From the NCBI RefSeq assembly GCF_003144245.1, contig NW_020289977.1:1054001-1118000 (forward strand): a DNA stretch of 64,000 nucleotides, read 5' to 3'. Shown piece after piece: positions 10,943 to 21,527 of this stretch. Source of the DNA: Jaminaea rosea. Lineage: Eukaryota > Basidiomycota > Exobasidiomycetes > Microstromatales. Under the pieces are notes generated by a model, which was given only the letters and a program-made list of their open reading frames with translations, ran no database searches and was not told the DNA's origin. A program made the position numbers and the translations under genes. Each line of letters begins with the position of its first letter. The stretch's first letter is position 1.

Positions 10943-13900
10943 ATGACGACGATGAGCTCCATGCTGCCGTCGCTACCAGCTCAAGTGCTCGCAGCTCATG
11001 TCCAACACTCGGCCCTCGTAGCGGCTACATGCTACGATGTGACCATCGTAGCCTTCAACCGTCGCTACCGGCTGCATCGCATCTTCCTCGTCCAGTCGTC
11101 ATTTTTCTCGTCGCTGCTTCAAGGTGGCTTCTCAGAAGGAGCCAAGTATCGAGCACCCAGCAAGAGCAACGCAGCACACGCAGACCTCGACGGCGCAGAG
11201 TCGAGTGACGGGTCGCAAGCAGCAGCCAACGTGCTGCATCTCACCTTTGATGATCCCAACATCACTCGACCGGCTTTTGAGTACTCCATCGCCCTCCTCT
11301 ACGGCGCTCATCCTGACCTCATTCTTCCAGTGTGGGCTCGGCCGACTCCAACTCACCCGCTGTCGTCGACATGGCCTCCCACCTTCGCACTCGATACAAC
11401 GACGAGCTCGGTACCTTCGAGCTCGATCTCTTCCGGCGGAAAGATGCCAGCTACTCCTCGCTTTCTGATCTCACTCCTGGCTACCAGTATCTATCTGGGA
11501 ATCCCCTCGCTCACTTCATCAACGCTTACTCTCGTCCAGTCGTCCTTCACGCCGTACACCATCTCGACGTATCTGCGCTTTGCCCTTGGCCAGCCAATTG
11601 TTGGAGCCGGAACTCAAAGAGAAGAGGAAACATGGGACTGGGAGCTCGAGGGCCCTTGCTGGGGACTCGACGGTATTGGAAGATGGACAGGCGAGGAGGA
11701 TCTTGAGGAACTCGAAGACGAAGAGGATGCAGATGTGCAATTCGTGAGCGAGCGTACGAGGGGCATGGCATTCGATACCAACATCAAGCGGGAAAGCAGC
11801 AACGATGAAGACGACGAGGAGGGAGAGGACAGCAAGGCTCGCAGCATCTCTCCTTTGCGTCGAGCCAAGCAGCAACAGGATACGAGCAACCCAGCCATGG
11901 CAGGTAGCGCAGACGCAGGGGCATCGGCCATGCCATCAGGACCCTCGGGATTGAGCGCAGCCTTGTCAGCCACCCCGGCTTTCGACTACGGCCCACTCTC
12001 GCATCGTATCGGCGAGGCATGTTTCTGCTACCTCTCGCGTTGGGGAGGCGAGATTGCCGCCGAGGAGCAGGACAAATGGATCCACGACGAGGCTAGGCTC
12101 GATGATCTGCTCAGGCGCGCCCAGCAGCAACAGCAACGGCCGCAGCAAGAGAGGCTCGTATGCGAGGCGACTGCGCCCTTTTGCCTGCCAAGAGGTCAGC
12201 TGCCGTCTCAGATTAGCGTCACAGCCGCGCCAGACTCGCAGAGCTCAGAAGTCTTGCCCGCAGCAACGATGGAATGGGACATTCCTGCACCACCGCTGTG
12301 TGTCTTCTCACACCCAAGCCTGTCGCACCGCGCTGCAGTACTGCGTGAGGATGAAGACTACCCACTCAGCGGAAGCGGACGCAGCAGGCAGTCAGCGTAC
12401 GTCTTTGACGGCGACAGCGATGACGAACTAGCAGGCGTTGCGGCTCACACCCTTCAAGCTCAGCAAGATGAGCTGATTGACTTTGGGTCCAGCTCATCCC
12501 TCGGTATGACGTCGTCGCACCTCGTAGACCTGCTGGGATCCGACGCCTTCTTTGCTCGCTCGGAGTTGGAGCGATATGAGATTGCCAAGGACGTGGTAGC
12601 CATGAGGAGGGCTCAACGGTCTGCAGCGGCCGCCATTCTGGCCACGAGAAGGCAGAGCTTTGCGGGAGGGATGGACGACGAGCAAGAGAGCTACACCAGT
12701 TGCGCCTCGCAATCTTCGCTGCACCCATCGCCGCCAATGACGCGAGCCAGGCAGAGAGGCACGAGTGCCACGGCCGGTGCGAAGAGCACGCCGTCGACGC
12801 CAAGTCGTCAGGGACGCGCACACGGTCGCGAGCAGACAATGGACCTCGACGAGTCTACAGCCGATATCGATGTCCAGGAAGTAGACGAGGACGACGGACA
12901 CTACACCCGTCTGTTCCGTGAGGGCATCTACTACTCACACCTGAGTTTCGGCGATCTCAAGCGAATCAGTCAAGAAGCAGCAGCAGCCGCTTCTGCTGCG
13001 AGCGATGAAGATGAGGATGACGACGACAGCGTAGGAGGTGACGGAGAGGATCGGCACAATGTCGGCAATTACGTCTCTGGCTTCTCATCCTCGTCACGAC
13101 GACAAAGTACAGGAGCCAAGCGCAGGAGGAGAACACGCAGCATCCCACCAGCAGCGCCACTTGAGACGCTGCAAGCTGCACTATGGGCAGGGAATGAGCT
13201 CAAGAACCATATCCTCTCGAGCTCAAATGTTCATGACCCAGCTCTTGGCGCTACGCAGCCCCCTTTGAGTCCAGACAGCATCCGTCGCGGCCTGGCATAC
13301 ACGGCCGAGGGCAGCAGCCTCGACACGGCCGCGGGTACCACCGCGATCGCAGGAGGAGCCAGCGGTGCTGGCGGCGGAGCAGCGATTGCCAGGTCTACAG
13401 GCGCCGCAAGCGCAGCAGGAGCGGATGTCGATGAGTCGCTGCTAGGCATCTCGAGCCCGCTGCGCCACTTTGCTATGGCCCTCAAGCATCAAGGGGAGCG
13501 ACGTCGCGGAGCTGGCTTCAGTCGAGCTGGAACGCCAAGCAGTCCCTTAGCCACTCCCTCTCGCAGCGGCAGCGCGGCTCAAATCCATCGTTATCGTGCG
13601 CCGTCATCGCTCGGCGGTCTGACCTCCTCGTCACCGCTTGGTGGCACCTCTACGTCCTCATCGTCCTCTTCCCTACTCTCAAAGCGCTACTTCTCCGTTC
13701 CCGTCGACGACACAATTAGGTACGGTGAATTCTTTGCCGGCTTGCTGACGGGAGCAGCAGCTGCGGCCGCGGCCGCTCAGCAGCAACAAAATGCTGTGGG
13801 AAGCAATGCAACTCAGCCGCCCCTGCTCGTGGACCAACATTCCCACGAGGCGACTGGTCTAGCAGCCATGCGTGATCCGCTGGCCCTCGCAACTACCACG

Positions 13901-15067
13901 CCGACGACGTCTAGCGGCGCAGCGGCCTCAGCAGTAGCAGCCACGGGATCCTCACACGGCGCCAATGACTCTTTTCTCGCTCAATTAGGCTCCATACTCG
14001 TCGGCGGCCCCTTCTCGGATACAAAGCGGAATCGCCCTAACCTGTACGGGCTCCGCAACAAGCTCTGCAAGGGTCGAGCATTAGGTCGTGTCGCGGCAGA
14101 GGTAGGGCTACGTCGTGCGGCAGAGAAGCGCGGCGATGATGAGGGGGATGATGAGGATGAGGATGAGGTCGACAAGGCTTCGACTGCTCCAACAAAGTCG
14201 CTCAATGACGCTGCCATCGAAGGTGGCGCTGATGGTAGCGGTATAGGGAGTAGTGGCAGTCCGAGTCACGGCGGCTTCCTCCTCACGCGACTGGAGCGAC
14301 GCCACTGGACTGGATACGAGCCTATGCGCGTCGGCGTAGAGTACTATGGACTCGATCTCCTCGAGGAGAAGCAACGTCTTTACTCCCCCTCTTTCTTTTA
14401 CGCGGGCAGCGTATGGAACCTCTATGTGCAGACGGCCCGCAAGCCTCGGGGCACGCAGCTTGGCGTCTACCTGCACAGGCAGAGCCCACTCGAGCCCTTA
14501 CCACCTGCGAGTGCTCATCCCGACGAAGTGGCCCTCTTCCATCATCATGGTGGCCTATCTGGACAGGGCAGGCAAGAAACGTCAACGTCGGCTTCGTCAC
14601 CAGCTACGAGCAATCCAAGCAACAGCTTCCTGCCCGGCGGGCCACGGCGACGGGCCAGCTCAACGCGCACAGCAACGACTTCGTCACAGCAGCAGCACGG
14701 TGGCGCAGCACACGGCGCAGCAGCCTGGCATTCCTCTCAACCCCAACCACACGGCACCCTGCCCAACAGCGGGATAAGCGCTCACCTGGTAGGCCCTCCA
14801 GTCTTGCCTGGCGTCTCCCCACCGATTCCCTATCGTGACCCGCGAAAGATGGTCCGCGTCTACTTCTCCATCCACTGTCATAGCCCCTTGGGCAACTCGC
14901 TCACGCGATTCGACTCAGGACCGGATAGGTTCAGCGAGTCGCAAAGCTGGGGATGGAAGAGTAGCTCCTTGATGGGGATCTGGGAGCTGGAGGGAGGACG
15001 ATTGGCGGGTGGGAGAAGCGAGGCTAGTGAAGGGTTCCGATGTGTGGTGACGCTAGGCGTCGTCTAA
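10943..15067 (+). CDS. Long BTB/POZ protein, germ-cell-less-like
   Basis: Single exon of 1,374 residues. The N-terminus carries a BTB/POZ fold (about residues 25-130: CYDVTIVAFNRRYRLHRIFL, then SSFFSSLLQGGF), followed by BACK-like helices (LISLLATSIYLGIPSL). BTB proteins of this kind usually act as dimeric substrate adaptors for CUL3 ubiquitin ligases, so an adaptor role is inferred. The middle, about residues 260-1000, is acidic, Gln- and Ser/Ala-rich and probably disordered. Conserved-looking sequence returns after about residue 1030 (LYGLRNKLCKGRALGRV, then MRVGVEYYGLDLLEE, SPSFFYAGSVWNLYV and VRVYFSIHCHSPLGN), which resembles the MATH-like C-terminal region of germ-cell-less proteins. The BTB call is solid; the germ-cell-less assignment is tentative. 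A start at the downstream Met of MSSMLPSLP is also possible. Confidence 0.75.
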   Translation: MTTMSSMLPSLPAQVLAAHVQHSALVAATCYDVTIVAFNRRYRLHRIFLVQSSFFSSLLQGGFSEGAKYRAPSKSNAAHADLDGAESSDGSQAAANVLHLTFDDPNITRPAFEYSIALLYGAHPDLILPVWARPTPTHPLSSTWPPTFALDTTTSSVPSSSISSGGKMPATPRFLISLLATSIYLGIPSLTSSTLTLVQSSFTPYTISTYLRFALGQPIVGAGTQREEETWDWELEGPCWGLDGIGRWTGEEDLEELEDEEDADVQFVSERTRGMAFDTNIKRESSNDEDDEEGEDSKARSISPLRRAKQQQDTSNPAMAGSADAGASAMPSGPSGLSAALSATPAFDYGPLSHRIGEACFCYLSRWGGEIAAEEQDKWIHDEARLDDLLRRAQQQQQRPQQERLVCEATAPFCLPRGQLPSQISVTAAPDSQSSEVLPAATMEWDIPAPPLCVFSHPSLSHRAAVLREDEDYPLSGSGRSRQSAYVFDGDSDDELAGVAAHTLQAQQDELIDFGSSSSLGMTSSHLVDLLGSDAFFARSELERYEIAKDVVAMRRAQRSAAAAILATRRQSFAGGMDDEQESYTSCASQSSLHPSPPMTRARQRGTSATAGAKSTPSTPSRQGRAHGREQTMDLDESTADIDVQEVDEDDGHYTRLFREGIYYSHLSFGDLKRISQEAAAAASAASDEDEDDDDSVGGDGEDRHNVGNYVSGFSSSSRRQSTGAKRRRRTRSIPPAAPLETLQAALWAGNELKNHILSSSNVHDPALGATQPPLSPDSIRRGLAYTAEGSSLDTAAGTTAIAGGASGAGGGAAIARSTGAASAAGADVDESLLGISSPLRHFAMALKHQGERRRGAGFSRAGTPSSPLATPSRSGSAAQIHRYRAPSSLGGLTSSSPLGGTSTSSSSSSLLSKRYFSVPVDDTIRYGEFFAGLLTGAAAAAAAAQQQQNAVGSNATQPPLLVDQHSHEATGLAAMRDPLALATTTPTTSSGAAASAVAATGSSHGANDSFLAQLGSILVGGPFSDTKRNRPNLYGLRNKLCKGRALGRVAAEVGLRRAAEKRGDDEGDDEDEDEVDKASTAPTKSLNDAAIEGGADGSGIGSSGSPSHGGFLLTRLERRHWTGYEPMRVGVEYYGLDLLEEKQRLYSPSFFYAGSVWNLYVQTARKPRGTQLGVYLHRQSPLEPLPPASAHPDEVALFHHHGGLSGQGRQETSTSASSPATSNPSNSFLPGGPRRRASSTRTATTSSQQQHGGAAHGAAAWHSSQPQPHGTLPNSGISAHLVGPPVLPGVSPPIPYRDPRKMVRVYFSIHCHSPLGNSLTRFDSGPDRFSESQSWGWKSSSLMGIWELEGGRLAGGRSEASEGFRCVVTLGVV

Positions 15068-15116
15068 GGTTGGCAAGATTGCTCTGAGCTCGTGCCTTCA
15101 ATGACATCAAATCTCA

Positions 15117-15737
15117 TTATTTGAACTTCGCAGCGTGATAGCTTGCCCGTCGCCTTTCCTCCTCCTTTCTCTTTACCCTCTCAAAATGCCTAGCATACAG
15201 CCACGCCTCCGCCGCCACAACTACTGTCCCGCTGAGCATGCAAAGTAGCACTTTCACTTCCACCGCCGTACCAATCTGTGCGCAGCAGAACCATAATGCG
15301 CAGACGACGCCTACGCAGGAGAAGAGGATGTTGAGAAGGGCAGACAGGTGAGAGGAGGTCTCCCGCCAGTCGTCGGACTCGTTGAAGAGGCCGGCTTTAG
15401 AGGAATGAATGCTATTGTGGCTGGTAGACTCGCCGCTGAGCATGCGACGATACTCTTCTTCTTCGTTCTGGCGCCTGATTTGGGCAAGACGAGCGTCCAG
15501 CTCTGGAGGACGAACGTAGGAGGAGGTGCGCGGAGGTGCGTGGTGTAGCTTGCAGCCTCGGAGGAGGGAGTCGAGGGATGCGGTTCGCGAGCTACTTGTG
15601 GAGGACTTGTCAATACTAGAGAGCGCAGAGACGAGGACGCTGTGATCTACGACGTCTGGTAGTGATGAAGGCCCCGGACCATCTTGAGCATTGAGGAGGA
15701 GAGAGCGCGTCTGCGCTGAGAGCTCGAGGAGGACCAT
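15117..15737 (-). CDS. VMA12: V-ATPase assembly factor VMA12 (TMEM199 family)
   Basis: ER membrane protein that, with Vma22 and Vma21, assembles the V0 sector of the vacuolar proton pump. Single exon, 206 residues from the ATG at 15737 (MVLLELSAQ). The conserved Vma12 region is LLRGCKLHHAPPRTSSYVRP followed by PELDARLAQIRRQNEEEEYRRM, which matches the family pattern of a Pro-rich loop and a charged helix. Two membrane segments follow (about residues 135-160, ILFSCVGVVCALWFCC, and 165-185, LLCMLSGTVVVAAEAWLYA), then a short, strongly basic cytosolic tail (RVKRKEEERRRASYHAAKFK). The frame stays open upstream to 15848, but the extra stretch has no family likeness. Confidence 0.85.
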   Translation of the reverse strand: MVLLELSAQTRSLLLNAQDGPGPSSLPDVVDHSVLVSALSSIDKSSTSSSRTASLDSLLRGCKLHHAPPRTSSYVRPPELDARLAQIRRQNEEEEYRRMLSGESTSHNSIHSSKAGLFNESDDWRETSSHLSALLNILFSCVGVVCALWFCCAQIGTAVEVKVLLCMLSGTVVVAAEAWLYARHFERVKRKEEERRRASYHAAKFK

Positions 15738-16204
15738 CCTTGCGATGCAGGAACAAGCCCTACGATCACTCAAGTGAGCCTCTGCAAGGATCGCAAAGAT
15801 AGAGGTTGCTTTTGCTGCTATCTTGGCATGCCCCTTGATATCCAGCAAGGGATCTCGCGGCTAGCTGAGTCAAAGTTGATGGCAAGGAGTGAAAGGAGCA
15901 ATGTCGAAATCTCAAGGCGTGCAGGGGCCAGGTCGTCAGGAACCACGTGGCTGAGGGTCACCTCTACGGCTTGGCAGGCAGGCAGGCAGATTGAACTCCC
16001 GAGTCTCAGTCAGCTGATGATGGGATTGGGATAGCATGATCAATGCGAACAGTGACTGGATACGATAAATCTATGGGGAGGAACTCCACGCCAGGAAAAG
16101 GGAAGAGTGGCAAAGAGGGAGCAATGCCGTGCTAGTCCGCAGTCTTCACCACGACAACCCAGGACCGCGCATCACCGTGGCTCTATTGCTCAATGCCCTC
16201 CAAT
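15738..16204. other. Intergenic spacer between VMA12 and the GH16 gene
   Basis: About 470 bp between two genes on the minus strand. It should contain the VMA12 promoter and the 3' end of the GH16 gene. A GGCAGGCAGGCAG run lies near 15971-15988. No gene seen. Confidence 0.4.
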
Positions 16205-17362
16205 CTAGATCGTCGTCTTTCTCTTCGTAGGTACGACCCTCGGCTCTCCCGTCTCCGAGTCCAAGGCGCCACCCGCAAAGCTCATCGCCGGACTGCTGCC
16301 AATGCTAGCCGGCGTGTCGCACTTGACATCCAGGCTCTTGACGGTGACGGTGAATGCCTGCTTTCCATCAACCTTCTCTGCCTTTGACCAATCTGGCTTC
16401 CCACCAGACCAGGCTCGAGTCCCAGGCGCATTGCCCGGGCAGCCGGCACACCAGATTGACAGCTGGACGCGAGCTGGAGTAGCTGGGTAGGCGTAGTGGG
16501 CTGCCGTCTTCTTCGTCTTGGCTACGCGGCGCGAGCTGCGAGCGATGGTGCGGACTACCTTGCCGTCGACACTCCAGTGAATTGTCGTCGGAGACCACTT
16601 GATCGTGTACGTATGGAAGTCCGAGGTGGTAAATGACTTGCCGCCCATAGCAGACGCAGGAATTGTCTCTGCGTTTGCATCATTGTCCGACGTCTGACCC
16701 CGGTAAAAGGCATTGGTCTGTACCTCGTGGCGATTGGCTGTCGTGAACTCATAGTCGAGTTCGTCGTGTGTAGGCGACATGAGGATCATGGTTCCTACGA
16801 TGCCCGCATTGTTGGTGTGCTTGAATGTGGCGCTCACTTCGCCGTAGTAGAGGTAGCGAGTCGTGGAGAGTTGTGTGCCGACGTCTTGGTTGGCCTTTGT
16901 GAGCTGCATGACGGCACCTTCGTTGGTGAGCTTGATGTTGCCCGAGTCGAGGGTGAGTGGGGCGAGAGAGGCGTCGCCGTTGAAGCCCTTGAGGTTGACC
17001 CAATGCTTACGATTGTCGGTGAAGTCTATGTGCGTGTTTTGGCAGGTGGGCATTGCTGCGCAGGAGGAAGGGGAGAGGGAGCCGATGGGGTCTGCATTGG
17101 GGGGACAGCGGTAGAAAGAAGTAGCGAGGTGAGCATGGGACTCTCGGCTACGTCGCGCCCGTGGTGTCGTGCACTCACTGCAGTTGGCGAGACAGTATTC
17201 TGCTGATGAGCCGCAGTAGCCTGATGACGAGCAGCAGGGTGCATCACGGCCGCACTTGTTATTGGCAGAGCAGACTGCTCGGGCTGGGCTCGCGTTGAGA
17301 GTGAGGCATAGCAAGCCCACCAAGGCGAGCGTCGCAAAGGACGAGGAGAGGAGAGAGCGCAT
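16205..17362 (-). CDS. CRR1: CBM18-GH16 cell-wall transglycosylase (Crh/CRR1 type)
   Basis: Secreted enzyme of the Crh family that cross-links chitin to beta-glucan in the fungal wall. Read as two exons, 17362-17179 and 17091-16205, with an 87-nt intron in phase 1, giving 356 residues. A signal peptide (SSSFATLALVGLLCLTLNAS) is followed by a CBM18 chitin-binding domain with its Cys pattern (CGRDAPCCSSSGYCG). The GH16 domain carries the catalytic motif DELDYE at residues 171-176, with Glu172 and Glu176 as nucleophile and acid/base by family knowledge. The intron length is a multiple of three and holds no stop, so retention also gives an open frame. Splicing is preferred because it yields NCNPIGSLSPSSC, as in related proteins. 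I see no hydrophobic GPI signal at the C-terminus, so it is probably released or bound through chitin. Confidence 0.87.
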   Translation of the reverse strand: MRSLLSSSFATLALVGLLCLTLNASPARAVCSANNKCGRDAPCCSSSGYCGSSAEYCLANCSECTTPRARRSRESHAHLATSFYRCPPNADPIGSLSPSSCAAMPTCQNTHIDFTDNRKHWVNLKGFNGDASLAPLTLDSGNIKLTNEGAVMQLTKANQDVGTQLSTTRYLYYGEVSATFKHTNNAGIVGTMILMSPTHDELDYEFTTANRHEVQTNAFYRGQTSDNDANAETIPASAMGGKSFTTSDFHTYTIKWSPTTIHWSVDGKVVRTIARSSRRVAKTKKTAAHYAYPATPARVQLSIWCAGCPGNAPGTRAWSGGKPDWSKAEKVDGKQAFTVTVKSLDVKCDTPASIGSSPAMSFAGGALDSETGEPRVVPTKRKTTI

Positions 17363-18429
17363 GGCGAGTAGGAGTGGGGAGGAAGAAGGGTGGTGGCGAA
17401 GAGTGACGTGGGGGCCTAGGCTAGTGAGAGGGGGGAGACGATGTAATGATGACGAAGAGGACGGAAGACGTCGAGGACGGTAGAGACAGAGTGAGGGTGG
17501 CTGAAAAGAGCGTGGGTGTCGTGAGGACGTGATGAAGTCACCTGCTGTTATCGAGGTGAAATGAGGGCCTGGTCTATGGAGGTAGAGGAGGTGGTCTTGA
17601 TGAGGAAGAGGGAAGAGCAAGACAAGGACAGGGGATGAGGTGCAAGAGAAGGGAAGACGCAATGGAGAGGGAGCAGATGAAGAAGAGAGGAGCCGAATGA
17701 AGACAGGGCAAGCAGTCTCGCCCATTTCAGGGTCCCTTCTCGTCGACCCGCCGGTAGCTCCTAACACTCGCTGCCCCTCTCTCACTCATCAGACCAGCAG
17801 CTGATCACCGATCAATCCCTTCCATCGCAGGTCTCACCGCCCACGCATACCTCACGGCTTCATCACAAGCAGCTCTTCGTCCTGGGTCGTCCGGCTTGCC
17901 GGCTTGGATCAGTCAGAGGCTGCGCCGCCGCATGAGCGGAGACTTGTTTTGGAGTGAAAGAAGGTGTCGAAGGAAGGCGGCGCACGGCTTGCCTCGCGTC
18001 GTGAGTCCGCGGCCGGCGAGCGGAGACGGATCTCGACAGGCCAGAGGAATGTCTGCCGCCGGTCGAGTTCAGCCACCAGACACGCGCAGCGTGAATCACA
18101 AGAGGGAAGCAACGTTGAGCAGGGGGATGAGGATGGCGATGATGGCAACGTGGCAAAAAAGTCAGACGAGGGCTAAGCTATGCAAGTGTGACGCTTTCTT
18201 CTGATTGAGGATTGACATTCATTCTTCGTTGTTTCGCTATTAGCCTCGCCTTCCTCCTTCTCCCTTTTTCAACCTCTTACGACCACCATGTACCCTACTT
18301 TCGCTTCATTTTGACTTGTTCTTGTTGGGATTCTTTGTGCCGGTGCTAATTCTGTCTTCATCTATATATACCTTTTGATCTCGTCCAGTGGGGCAGTCCA
18401 TCTTTTCGCTTGGCCTCAGCGCTAGTCGG
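17363..18429. other. Intergenic region between the GH16 and bZIP genes
   Basis: About 1.07 kb. The part next to the GH16 start should be its promoter and 5' leader. The part near 18190-18380 is T-rich with a TATATATA string at 18363-18370 and should be the 3' region of the bZIP gene. No open frame with a recognisable domain. Confidence 0.4.
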
Positions 18430-21400
18430 CTATGCGCTGAAAGCGGCCCCACCACCAATAGCGGCACGCTGGGCTGCTCTCTGTATAAGGCTGGCCAGCT
18501 CCTGCTCGTCCTTGACTACGCGCTTACTGCTCAGGCTGAATTCGAGCTCCATGTACGACGGTGGAGGAGCGGCGATCCGCCCAGAAGCCTGAGGAGGAGC
18601 GGAGGCGGCAACGTCGCTGCCAGTCGAGTCGGTCGGCGTCCTCGTGCCGGCTACGGCATCCTCAAAGATGTCGTCATCGTGGTCGCTGGACCCTGAACCG
18701 GAGGGAGATGCGGGACGAGTCACGATGCTGTTCACACCTTGCTGGGTAGCTACGTCCGAGAGGGCGCGACGACGAAGGAAGAGCTTGAGCTTGCGAGGGG
18801 CCGAGTCCGAGTCCGAATGGTCCATGGAGCCCCTGTCATCCTCCCCGAGGAGGATGAGACCCTGCTGCAGGTGCTCAGCAGCAGCAGCAGCGGCCGCAGC
18901 CACATTGGCCGAGGAGCCAGGCCCGCCCTTGGACCAGGATGTAATACCGCCTGTCCTGTGACGCGCGATGAGCGAGCTGTCCGACTGCATGCGACGAAGC
19001 ATCGGTCGTTTCGCCTCGTGTCGAGAGGGCGTCTTCGCCGCACTGTCATCGAGCGAGCACTGAGGCAGCATATCGGTGACATCATCCATCATCTGAGCTG
19101 CGATGTTGTGGAGGTGATGCTCGGTGCTGAGAGCCAAGTCGTCTGCGGAGAGATGCGAGGACGGGGCGCCAGAGCCGCCATCGATGCCTGTCATCTCTTC
19201 GTCCTCTTCCCCGTTGGCGTTCTTGCGGCGCCTACGACCAAAGAGGTTCGCAAGGGGATTTGTGCTCGACGTTGAGGCGAGGGGGTCGAATAGAGAGCCG
19301 ATGGATGCGCTGGCTCTGCAAGCAGGAGAAGAGTAGACGGGGAGGAGTCAGATCAGTATTCGTTGCTTCAAGCATGCCTTCCCCTCTGCCTCCTCGCCGT
19401 AACGCACCCGCTCATCGGCCCCAGTCTTGTGATGCCCATGCGTGGAGCATCGGCCGATTGCACTCCTCCCGATCCGAACAATGCAAAGCCAGCCAGCAAT
19501 GCCATCAAGGCCATGCTGCCTGTCGTCTTCTTCGAGGATGCTGAAGCAGGAGCGGCAACAGCGGCCGAAGAGGATGCGGAGGATGTTGATTGGCTGCTCT
19601 CCGGCGCAGGACCGGGATTGACTCTCATGGAGGCAGGGGCAGAGCTAGCAGCAGCAGCAGCAGCCTGCTCCGTCAGCGGCCCCTGCTCCACTGTGGGAGT
19701 TGAGGCCATGTCGACGTCCTTTGCTGACATCTGAGGCGCAACGGTTAGCGAGAGGCCGCTGTTGTCGCGAAAGATGCGCTGCTGCGGATGATGAGCCGCC
19801 CAGGGATAGTAAAGAGCATCTTGCGGCTCGTGAGGCCCGAACGAGGGCATGCCGTGCGGCGGTGGTGCCATTCCAGGGTACGGAGCTGGGCCGAAGGGCA
19901 CAGGCGGGGGTACATGGGCTCGAGCTTCAACAAGAGCGGCCTGCAAGGCAGACTCGCGCTGCTCGGCAGCCTGAAGCTGGGCTCGCAGCTGGTCGATGGT
20001 TGTCTGCTGCTCTGAAGTCGAGTTGCCCTCCTCCCGCTCGCGCTTGGACCCTGCACCGCCGCCGCTCTTGGTACTGGCGGCGGGCGAGGAGCGAGACTCG
20101 GCATTTTGGCGCGAGCTGTCGCTAAGGGTGCTGTGCGTGCCGTTGGCGATGGACTCCTCCGTAGGCGCGATGGACGCTCCCTTGTTGTTGATGATCTGCT
20201 CAAGGCAGTCGCGCACGTCGGGGCACTCGCCCGTGAGGATAGCAGCCATGGCCGACTCGTCAATACGGTCTACGCCAGCCTCTGTTCCAGCGATCGACTC
20301 CCACATCTTCCACGTCAACCGACAGATGCTCTTGCATTGCTTCTCGAGCATCTCGAATTGCTCACGCTTGCGCTGGCGTGAGAGGAAGGCAGCGGCGCGG
20401 TTCTTGACTAGTCGAGCCTCGCGCTTGGTGAGTCCAGATGTGTCAGGAGGGATGAAGAGGCTCGAGTGAGTCGCAGAAGTGTCGATGACTGGGAACGGCT
20501 TTCCAGACTCGGTGACTTGACTGGCTGACGGAGGAGGTTTCTTCGACTTGGCAGCCGGCTTGCGACCAGAGGTGGGTGATGATGCTCGCTCTGGAGAAGC
20601 AGCGCCGTCGGTGGCAGAGGAGTGGGCTGCGCCGTCCTCTGCGGAGGCGACTGACGCATCTGCAGCGGTAGTGTCTGCCTCGTTGCTGGTGCTGTCCGTA
20701 GACGCCTCTTCTTTCTGCGCAGGCTCGGCCGTATTGTTGCCGTCGGTAGTGGTTGTAGCTGGCTCCGACTTGTTGTTGGCTGCGTCGACAGGGCCACTGG
20801 AATTAGCGGCAGCGGCGGTGGCAGCAGCAGCAGTGGCGGCAGCCGTGCTCTTCTTCTTCGACGCCTTCTTTGGCTTGGGCACAGGATCGATTTTACGCTT
20901 CTTCTCCTGTGGAGGCGTGGTGCCGTCCGTCTCCATGGCATCAGGTGCAGATGCAGGAGCTGGCACTAGAGGGGGCGCAAGAGCGGGACCCATCTCAGCA
21001 GGCAAGTTCGCATTCATCGCGGGGAAAGGATGGCCGTAGGTATCGGGCTCCATTTTGACGAAGGGCTGATGAGGGTAAGCTGGGAAGAAGGGCGCAGGCT
21101 GTTGAGCCCGAAGGTCGTCGAGAAACTGAGGCGCAACATCGTGCATGCTCAATGACATGGATCGCTGGTGAGCTCCAGCGTGATGAGGTTGAGCAGGCAG
21201 ATTGAAGCTGTCGTCGAGAGGTTTGCGCCAAGCCGATTGCGAAGGGACGAGGGACGCGTCGAGGCCTGATCCGCGATGCTGCTGCTCGTCCTCCCAATCG
21301 AAGCTAAGGTTGTGGAGGGACGATCCCATGGGCTGCGATAAGCTCAAACCCGAAGCAAGCTTTGGGGTGTTGGGCAGGGACATGGTTTGGTGGATACCAC

Positions 21401-21527
21401 TCTCGACAGACGAGGTGAAGGATGTCGTCGCAGCCTCCGAGGGCGTTGATGACGAGTCTCCGACAGCATCTTCATCGATGAAGGACTCAAAGTCGGCGTC
21501 GGCTTGAGGGAAAGCCGAGACGCTCAT
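18430..21527 (-). CDS. Large bZIP transcription factor with a possible transmembrane anchor
   Basis: Two exons on the minus strand, 21527-19408 and 19315-18430 (intron 92 nt, phase 2), giving 1,001 residues. The first 330 residues are acidic and Ser/Ala/Pro-rich, as in an activation domain, with a basic Lys cluster (KKRKIDPVPKPKKASKKK) that may be a nuclear signal. The basic region is TKREARLVKNRAAAFLSRQR, followed by a short zipper with heptad Leu, Ile and Met (EMLEKQCKSICRLTWKMWES). A second coiled coil follows (DQLRAQLQAAEQRESALQAA). Near the end of exon 1 is a hydrophobic stretch of about 17 residues (MALMALLAGFALFGSGG), and a further 300 polar residues follow in exon 2. The order basic region, zipper, hydrophobic segment, long tail recalls ATF6/CREB3-type membrane-tethered factors. 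The DNA-binding call is firm; membrane tethering is inference. Confidence 0.8.

Noticed and set aside
18361-18372. TATATATA string as a TATA box for a plus-strand gene
   Set aside because: No credible plus-strand gene follows. It lies just beyond the stop of the minus-strand bZIP gene and more likely belongs to its 3' end.
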